Both the position numbers and the translations under genes were made by a program. Under the pieces are notes generated by a model. The model saw nothing but the letters and a program-made list of their open reading frames with translations, was not told the DNA's origin and did not search any database. A stretch of 64,000 nucleotides of DNA from JAFGSI01 sp041287425. Its GTDB lineage: Bacteria > Chloroflexota > Anaerolineae > Anaerolineales > Villigracilaceae. This document shows positions 58,610 through 64,000 of the stretch, piece by piece. The stretch covers positions 1 through 64,000 of the forward strand of contig JBEULG010000034.1 in assembly GCA_041287425.1 (NCBI GenBank), given 5' to 3'. Every line of letters starts with the position of its first letter. The stretch's first letter is position 1.

Positions 58610-58680
58610 GAGCATGGGTATTCGGTTTCCTCACATCCCCTTGAGTTTGCTGCCGCCCTGAATGCATGTCGTGTAGCCGT

Positions 58681-58713
58681 GGCTGCGCTTCTGAGCGTAA
58701 GCGCGGCCTTTTT
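58681..58713 (+). terminator. Terminator closing the carbon module
   Basis: Stem GGCTGCGCTT / AAGCGCGGCC (58681-58690, 58699-58708, one mismatch), followed by TTTTT. Confidence 0.85.
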
Positions 58714-58800
58714 GCCGCTGTTCGCGAAAGGCTGGCGAGCATCGCCGCAGAATACTTTTTCCATACTTCTTGTGTGTGGCATCAGGAGAATTTCTCTATT

Positions 58801-60012
58801 ATGAAGGCTTTGGTCATTGGAGGTTGTGGAAAGATCGGCCGCGCGGTGTCCTGGGACCTGGTCACCCATTATGACTTCGAAACCGTTGGCGTAGCCGATG
58901 CCAACGAACTTGGCTTGAAGGATGTACGACATTGGCTGGGTGAGAAGATTGCCGTCCATCCCCTGAACATCAACGACGCCTCGGCTGTGACCGCGATGAT
59001 GCGCGGCTACGATGTGGCCATCAGCACCCTGCCGACCCGCCGCACCAGTTACCTGGCGCTGGAGGCGGCCATCGAGGCAGGGATCAATTTTGTGGACGTG
59101 CTCGAGGAATATCACCGCCGCCCGGACGTGGAGGAGGACGAGGGCCTCAACCGTCATGGCATGAGTTATGCCGAGTACGGCGAATGGCTTCATCAGCAGG
59201 CCGAGAAGAGGGGCGTTACCATCCTGGATGGGATGGGCTTCGCTCCCGGCCTGAGCAACGTCACCGTCGGCCATGCCATCCGCCAGATGGACAGCGTCAG
59301 CCGCGCCGTGGCGCGCGTTGGCGGCATCCCCTGCAAAGAGGCGGCTGCCCGTCATCCGCTCAAATACATGATTACCTGGGCTTTCGCTCATGTCTTGCGT
59401 GAGTACATGATTAAGGTACAAATCATCGAAAACGGCCGCCCCACCATCGTCCAGGCGATGGATGGTTACGAGAGATTCCATTTCACCGAACTGGGCCGCG
59501 ACGAAGAACTGGAATGCTTCATCACGCCCGGCATGCCCTCCTTCGTTTATACCCGCCCTCAACTGGGCTATTTCGCCGAAAAGACGGTCCGCTGGCCGGG
59601 CCACTGGCAGGCTATTCAGACCCTCAAAGAATGCGGCATGCTCGATATGGAGCCGGTGGACTGCTTCGTGCCGCGCCTGGTCCTTTCGAAGGTGTTGACT
59701 CCTAAACTGGAACCCAAGGCTGGCGATTTGGATACCTGCGTCATGTACAACACCGTCGAGGGCAAGAAGGACGGCAAGGATATTTGCATCACCTATCACA
59801 TGTGGGACGAGGACGAACCGAATGGTTTTACCTCCATGGCGCGCGTGACCGGTTTTTCGGCGGCCATCGGCGGCGTGATTTTAGCGAAAGGAATGATTGC
59901 TCAGAAAGGCATCGTTGCGCCGGAAGATGCCATTGACGGCGAGGCGTATGACTTCCTGCTCGCCGAGTTGGCGAAGCACAATATCCACATCGTCGAGAAA
60001 GTGTGCGAGTGA
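58801..60012 (+). CDS. Saccharopine-dehydrogenase-family protein
   Basis: 403 residues. N-terminal Rossmann fold MKALVIGGCGKIGRAVSWDL, VAISTLPTRRTSYLALEAAIEAG and GINFVDVLEEYH are Lys9/saccharopine dehydrogenase family landmarks; ILDGMGFAPGLSNV is the common helix-strand after the dimer/substrate domain. Whether it makes saccharopine, carboxynorspermidine or something else is unknown. SD AGGAG about 12 nt before ATG 58801. The amidase gene follows after 12 nt. Confidence 0.85.
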   Translation: MKALVIGGCGKIGRAVSWDLVTHYDFETVGVADANELGLKDVRHWLGEKIAVHPLNINDASAVTAMMRGYDVAISTLPTRRTSYLALEAAIEAGINFVDVLEEYHRRPDVEEDEGLNRHGMSYAEYGEWLHQQAEKRGVTILDGMGFAPGLSNVTVGHAIRQMDSVSRAVARVGGIPCKEAAARHPLKYMITWAFAHVLREYMIKVQIIENGRPTIVQAMDGYERFHFTELGRDEELECFITPGMPSFVYTRPQLGYFAEKTVRWPGHWQAIQTLKECGMLDMEPVDCFVPRLVLSKVLTPKLEPKAGDLDTCVMYNTVEGKKDGKDICITYHMWDEDEPNGFTSMARVTGFSAAIGGVILAKGMIAQKGIVAPEDAIDGEAYDFLLAELAKHNIHIVEKVCE

Positions 60013-60024
60013 ACCCGGCATCCC

Positions 60025-61254
60025 ATGGGCGACCTTCTCACAATTAACGCCTCCCGCTTGTTGTGCCGCCTGGATGAACTGAGCCGCCTGGGTGCCACGC
60101 CCGAGGGCGGCGTCAGCCGGCTGGCACTCTCGAACGAGGACAAACTCGGCCGAGACCAGGTCGTGGCCTGGATGAAAGAAATCGGTCTGGAGGTACACAT
60201 TGACCGGGTCGGCAATCTGCTTGGGTTCCGGCCCGGTCAGACCAGGCAGGCGCCCGTCCTGTTCGGTTCTCACCTCGACAGCGTGCGCGCCGGCGGACGG
60301 TATGATGGCGCTTACGGCGTCCTGGCCGCTCTCGAAGTGCTGCAAACGCTGCAGGAGAGCGGTTTGCGGACCCGCCGCCCCCTGCTGATGGCCGTTTTCA
60401 CCAATGAGGAGGGCGCCCGTTACGCGCCCGACATGCAGGGCAGTCTGGCCTTCGTCGGCGACCTGCCGGTGAACGAGGCCCTGGCCGCGACCGGATTCGA
60501 CGGCTCGAACTTTGGCGCCGAATTGCAGCGCATCGGTTACGCCGGAGATTTTCCCTGCGCCTCCATCCGGCCGCACGCCTGCCTCGAATTGCACATCGAG
60601 CAGGGGCCGGTTCTGGAAAAAGAGGGGATTCGCATCGGCGCGGTCGAGGCCATCACCGGCATTTCCTGGCAGGAGGTGACTCTGAAGGGGGTGGCCAATC
60701 ATGCCGGCACGACGCCGATGGACCTGCGTCACGATGCCGGCTTCGTGGCTGCCTGCATTGTTGCCCGTTTGCGCCATCTGGCGGCCGAACTCGGCCCCGC
60801 CCAGCGCGCCACTTGCGGGATGATTTCGTTTCGGCCCAACGTCATCAATGTCATCCCCGCTGAGGTCACCCTGACCTTAGATTTGCGCAACCCAGACGAG
60901 GGCCTCCTGCGGCAGGCGGAAGAGCGGCTGAGAGAATTCATCGAACGGGCCGCGGCGGAGGAAGGGGTGACAGTCACCAGCCGCCAACTGGCTTATGTCT
61001 CGCCGGCGCGCTGCGACCCGCGGCTGGTGGCCGTTATCGAGGCCGTCGCCGCCGATCTCCATCTATCCTGCCGGCGGATGGTCTCCGGGGCGGGTCATGA
61101 CGCCCAGATTCTGGCCCGCCACTTCCCGACCGCGATGATTTTCATCCCCAGCCGGGGTGGGATCAGCCACTCTCCTGCCGAATATTCGTCTCCTGAAGAC
61201 CTGGCTGCTGGTGCGAACGTCCTGTTGCAGGCGGTGGTGAGATTGGCTCAATAA
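60025..61254 (+). CDS. M20-family amidase/N-carbamoylase
   Basis: 409 residues, Zn-dependent amidase of the hydantoinase/carbamoylase family. FGSHLDSVRAGGRYDG (metal His and Asp), NEEGARY (Glu), LELHIEQGPVLE, NHAGTTPM (dimerisation-domain His) and GAGHDAQ are present. It hydrolyses N-carbamoyl amino acids, ureidopropionate or allantoate-like amides. A hydantoinase that could feed it is at 40459-41874. No clear SD; 12 nt after the previous stop. Confidence 0.93.
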   Translation: MGDLLTINASRLLCRLDELSRLGATPEGGVSRLALSNEDKLGRDQVVAWMKEIGLEVHIDRVGNLLGFRPGQTRQAPVLFGSHLDSVRAGGRYDGAYGVLAALEVLQTLQESGLRTRRPLLMAVFTNEEGARYAPDMQGSLAFVGDLPVNEALAATGFDGSNFGAELQRIGYAGDFPCASIRPHACLELHIEQGPVLEKEGIRIGAVEAITGISWQEVTLKGVANHAGTTPMDLRHDAGFVAACIVARLRHLAAELGPAQRATCGMISFRPNVINVIPAEVTLTLDLRNPDEGLLRQAEERLREFIERAAAEEGVTVTSRQLAYVSPARCDPRLVAVIEAVAADLHLSCRRMVSGAGHDAQILARHFPTAMIFIPSRGGISHSPAEYSSPEDLAAGANVLLQAVVRLAQ

Positions 61255-61310
61255 ATTAAGGTGATTGCGAATATAAGATATTGTAAGGCGCAAGGGGTTG
61301 TGTTTTTTGC

Positions 61311-61316
61311 TACAAT
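61311..61316 (+). promoter_or_regulatory. -10 box TACAAT, probable leaderless start
   Basis: TACAAT ends 6 nt before ATG 61323, with no SD, so the transcript should begin at the ATG. Confidence 0.6.
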
Positions 61317-61322
61317 AAAGAA

Positions 61323-61799
61323 ATGAAGCGCATCTCTGCCCCCTGGCGCATGACCTTCCTGCAAAAACCGCAAACCGCCTGCATCTTCTGTGAATTACAA
61401 TCGCAGCCCGATGGCCCCGAATCGCTCATCGTTTTTCGCGGCCAGCACGCCTTCGTGATTCTCAATCGCTATCCGTACACGGGGGGACATTTGCTTGTCG
61501 TGGCCCGGCAGCATCTTGCCACTTTGGAAGACTTAAGCGCGGAGGTGCGCCAGGAAATGATCGAACTGGCGACCCAGGCCATGCGCATCCTGCGGCGAGT
61601 CTACAAGCCGGATGGATTCAACCTGGGCGCCAATATTGGAGAAGCGGCCGGCGCAGGTATAGCCGGGCATATCCATCTTCACATCGTGCCGCGCTGGACT
61701 GGCGACGCCAATTTCATGTTGACCACCGCCGAGGTCAAAGTTATCCCCGAAGCCCTGGAAGACACCTATCGGCGCATTCGCCATGCCTGGTACGAATGA
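61323..61799 (+). CDS. HIT-family nucleotide hydrolase/phosphorylase
   Basis: 158 residues. CIFC near residue 22, NRYPYTGGHLLVVARQH and AGHIHLHIVPRW (HxHxH catalytic triad) fit the Ap4A phosphorylase/HINT branch with the CxxC zinc site; the second zinc ligand pair is not checked. It would cleave dinucleoside polyphosphates or nucleotide conjugates. Start ATG lies 6 nt after a -10 box. Confidence 0.93.
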   Translation: MKRISAPWRMTFLQKPQTACIFCELQSQPDGPESLIVFRGQHAFVILNRYPYTGGHLLVVARQHLATLEDLSAEVRQEMIELATQAMRILRRVYKPDGFNLGANIGEAAGAGIAGHIHLHIVPRWTGDANFMLTTAEVKVIPEALEDTYRRIRHAWYE

Positions 61800-61820
61800 C
61801 TTGAAAGGGAGAACTGGCCT

Positions 61821-64000
61821 ATGAGAAAAATTGCTGTTCTATCGTTCCTTGTCGTCCTCTCTCTCGTCTTGAGCGCTTGCCGGGGAGATGGCGAACCCTC
61901 GGCTTCGGGAACTGCTGTCCGCAGCGCGGTGATCACCCTGGTCGAGAATGACGTTCGGGCGCGCCCGAATGAGCAGGCCGCCTTCGAGCCGGCCGTTGTC
62001 GGCCAGGAAATTGCCGTCGGCGCGCAGGTTCAAAGCGGCGAAAACGGCCGCGGCCGCCTAGAACTCAGGCCGGAAAACACGCTGGTTTACCTCGGCCCCA
62101 ACACCCTCTTCACCTTGACCGCCCTCGAACAGCCCGCCGGCGACCCCTTCGCCCGCCTCTGGCTCGAACTCGGACGGGTGTGGATTGTCCTGCGGGGCGG
62201 CAGCCTCGAGGTCGAGACGCCCTCCGGCGTGGCCTCGGTGCGCGGCAGTTACATGGGCGTGGGTTACGGCCCCAACGGCTTGAATATGACCTGCCTGGAA
62301 GGGCATTGCAATCTGACCTATGACGGCCAGTCCTGGGACATGACCGGCGGCCAGGCTTGCGACATCCTGCCCGATGGCGGCGTTAACCAACGCCTGATGA
62401 CCCCGCAAGAATACGACGAGTGGAATGAAAACGTCCCCGAAGCGGGCGACTTGCCGCCCGTCGAGACCCCGACCGCCACGCCCACTCCTCTGCCCTCGCC
62501 GACCCCCTCTCCCACTCCCCAGGCCACCCAGCAGCCGTCCTCCTTCGGCCCCGACCTGGACGACTTCCCGCCTGGCTACAGTCCTCTGACTGGCCTTCCG
62601 GTGGAAGACCCGTATCTCCTGCAACTTCCGGCGGTGCTGATTTCGATTACTCACTTCCCGCCCTCGGCGCGCCCGCAAGCCGGGCCGGGCTTTGCGCCCA
62701 TCGTCTATGAAATATACATCAGCGAAGGCACGACCCGCTTCCTGGTCGTCTTCTACGGGGAGGAGCCCGAACGCCAGCCGCAGTACCGCGGCAACTGTTC
62801 CGTCAACGAAACCCCCTTCGTGCCTGGCGAGACTGTCCTGGCCAACTATGTCTGGTTCGACGAAGACCGGGATGGCGTTCAGGATTCTTGGGAATACGGC
62901 ATTGAGGGGGTGTGCGTCAATCTATATGACGAGCAGGGCGGCCTCTTGCAAACCACTTCGACCGACATCCACGGCTTCTACGGCTTCAATGTCCAGGCAG
63001 GGGGGCGATACATCCTCGAGTTTGAGCCGCTGCCCGGTTTGATGTTCACCGACCCGCACGTAGGCTATGACGACGCCGACAGCGACGCCAACCCGGCCAC
63101 CGGTCGCACGCCGCTCATCTCGGCCGTCGGCATCGACATGACCTGGGACGCCGGCTACATCCCGCGCCCGCCTGACGAGACCGAGACCCCCACCCCCACC
63201 AGCGACGAAACCCCCGACGAGACGCCTGCCCAACCGGGCGAGGAAGTCACGGGCGGCGGGGAGGTGGTCGGTCCGGTGCGTTCTGGCCGTCTGCCCTATC
63301 GCTACATCCGCGACTACTTCCCCGGCTCGTGCCTGGTGTATGCCGGCGCTTCCCAGGAAGTTCTCTCGCAACTGCCCGGCTGCCGGCTGCAATACGGCTC
63401 TGACGAAAGCGACATCAACAGCGCCATGCTCGACATCACTGCCATGCGCCAATTGGCCGAAAACAACCGCGACCCGAATGTCCCCATTGATTATTCGGGC
63501 AACGCCTTCAGTGAGACTCCCCCGCCGGGCGGCGCGGCTGCCGGCCGCATTGATGTCTTCTGGTCCTGGCAGAACCAGGCTCGCTGGGTCTACAACCCGC
63601 TGGCGGGTGCCTACGAACGCTCTGTCAACCACCCCGACCGGCCCGACGAGTTCGCTCCCATCGCCGACCGGTTGACCGGCCGGACTTTGCTCTTCGAGAA
63701 TGTCATTTTCGTTTTTGCCGAGCATATCGTCCAGTCGCCCACCATCATCGACATCAACCTGCAGACCGGCCAACAGGGCTACGCCTACATCTTCCGCAAC
63801 GGACAGATGTACCGCGCCCGCTGGAACACCCTGGCCGGCGATTACGAGCAGACCACCGGCCGAGCGCGCCCGATGAAGTTCACCGACGAGTACGGCAACC
63901 CCTTCCCGCTGGCCCCCGGCCACACTTGGGTGCACGTCTTCACGCCAGCCTCCTACGTCCAGGAGCAATCGCCGGGCGTCTGGCTGGCTCGTTTCTATGC
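61821..64000 (+). CDS. FecR-DUF3048 lipoprotein with inserted SdrD_B domain, partial
   Basis: Runs off the window (727 codons visible, no stop). Lipobox LSAC (Cys about 20). FecR-like beta domain about 30-200 (RVWIVLRGGSLEVETPSG, ASVRGSYMGVGY); Pro/Thr linker. DUF3048 then begins (SPLTGLPVEDPYLL, EIYISEGTTRFLVVFYG near 255-315), breaks off at QPQYRGN, and is followed by an SdrD_B-like domain (NYVWFDEDRDGVQDSWEYGI to TWDAGYIPRP) and a Thr/Glu/Pro linker. DUF3048 resumes at VVGPVRSGRLPYRY and continues to the edge. SD-like AAAGGGAG 14 nt upstream. Extracellular, function unknown. Confidence 0.88.
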   Translation, partial: MRKIAVLSFLVVLSLVLSACRGDGEPSASGTAVRSAVITLVENDVRARPNEQAAFEPAVVGQEIAVGAQVQSGENGRGRLELRPENTLVYLGPNTLFTLTALEQPAGDPFARLWLELGRVWIVLRGGSLEVETPSGVASVRGSYMGVGYGPNGLNMTCLEGHCNLTYDGQSWDMTGGQACDILPDGGVNQRLMTPQEYDEWNENVPEAGDLPPVETPTATPTPLPSPTPSPTPQATQQPSSFGPDLDDFPPGYSPLTGLPVEDPYLLQLPAVLISITHFPPSARPQAGPGFAPIVYEIYISEGTTRFLVVFYGEEPERQPQYRGNCSVNETPFVPGETVLANYVWFDEDRDGVQDSWEYGIEGVCVNLYDEQGGLLQTTSTDIHGFYGFNVQAGGRYILEFEPLPGLMFTDPHVGYDDADSDANPATGRTPLISAVGIDMTWDAGYIPRPPDETETPTPTSDETPDETPAQPGEEVTGGGEVVGPVRSGRLPYRYIRDYFPGSCLVYAGASQEVLSQLPGCRLQYGSDESDINSAMLDITAMRQLAENNRDPNVPIDYSGNAFSETPPPGGAAAGRIDVFWSWQNQARWVYNPLAGAYERSVNHPDRPDEFAPIADRLTGRTLLFENVIFVFAEHIVQSPTIIDINLQTGQQGYAYIFRNGQMYRARWNTLAGDYEQTTGRARPMKFTDEYGNPFPLAPGHTWVHVFTPASYVQEQSPGVWLARFY

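Noticed and set aside
58582..59799. Minus-strand open frame of 405 codons
   Set aside because: Antisense to the saccharopine-dehydrogenase-like gene and its terminator.

Overview
The window reads as GC-rich, densely coded bacterial chromosome, most likely from a Chloroflexota bacterium of the Anaerolineae type. This is an inference from gene content: secreted lipoproteins with proline/threonine stalks, Ser/Thr kinase plus FHA signalling, a FecR/DUF3048 lipoprotein, a UPF0047 pair and several Chloroflexota-style conserved unknowns. There are no LPS genes, phage genes, rRNA or tRNA genes. Several genes have a -10 box almost touching the start codon, which suggests leaderless transcription.

Layout. 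1-5.7 kb: M1 peptidase, EamA transporter, RuvA, an unknown protein and an ABC-F ATPase. 5.6-12.5 kb: a phospho-signalling block. A membrane Ser/Thr kinase is divergent from a VWA-FHA membrane protein and a PP2C phosphatase, followed by a convergent FHA-FHA-ABC transporter. Kinase and VWA gene appear to share one symmetric -10 box. 12.6-26.5 kb: small unknown, CDF metal exporter, polytopic membrane protein coupled to a GH13 amylase, hybrid-domain histidine kinase, cold-shock protein with a terminator in its leader, GNAT protein, Pmp3/DUF4342/GT87-like/YjbQ operon, MocR regulator with its operator, DUF2917 protein. 26.5-31.5 kb: PIG-L deacetylase, then a secreted beta-helix-like protein of about 1136 residues built from a 231-residue super-repeat, then a repeat-filled gap with a MITE-like element.

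31.5-36.9 kb: threonine synthase, AI-2E-type permease, GT2, PatB/MalY lyase and a lipoprotein, all joined by 4-nt ATGA overlaps. 37-45.5 kb: unknowns, a fold-type II PLP enzyme, hydantoinase with a mini beta-carbonic anhydrase, a lipoprotein serpin, a thiolase and a small HExxH protein. 45.5-52.9 kb: MFS transporter divergent from a TetR regulator that heads an ABC-2 exporter operon (one permease, HlyD-type adaptor, four-helix-bundle protein, two ATPases), then a second YjbQ protein.

53-58.6 kb: a five-gene carbon module: isocitrate-dehydrogenase-like enzyme, HMG-CoA-lyase-like enzyme with a changed active-site residue, class III CoA-transferase and LeuC/LeuD-type dehydratase. Together they could interconvert a 2-oxoacid plus CO2 with acetyl-CoA plus another oxoacid through a CoA-activated tricarboxylate or citramalate-like acid. 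I regard this as the best candidate for an undescribed system. 58.8-64 kb: saccharopine-dehydrogenase-like protein, M20 amidohydrolase, HIT protein, and a lipoprotein that runs off the window in which an SdrD_B-like domain interrupts DUF3048.

Gaps between genes carry several families of short-word or palindromic repeats, concentrated in the ABC-exporter and carbon-module operons.
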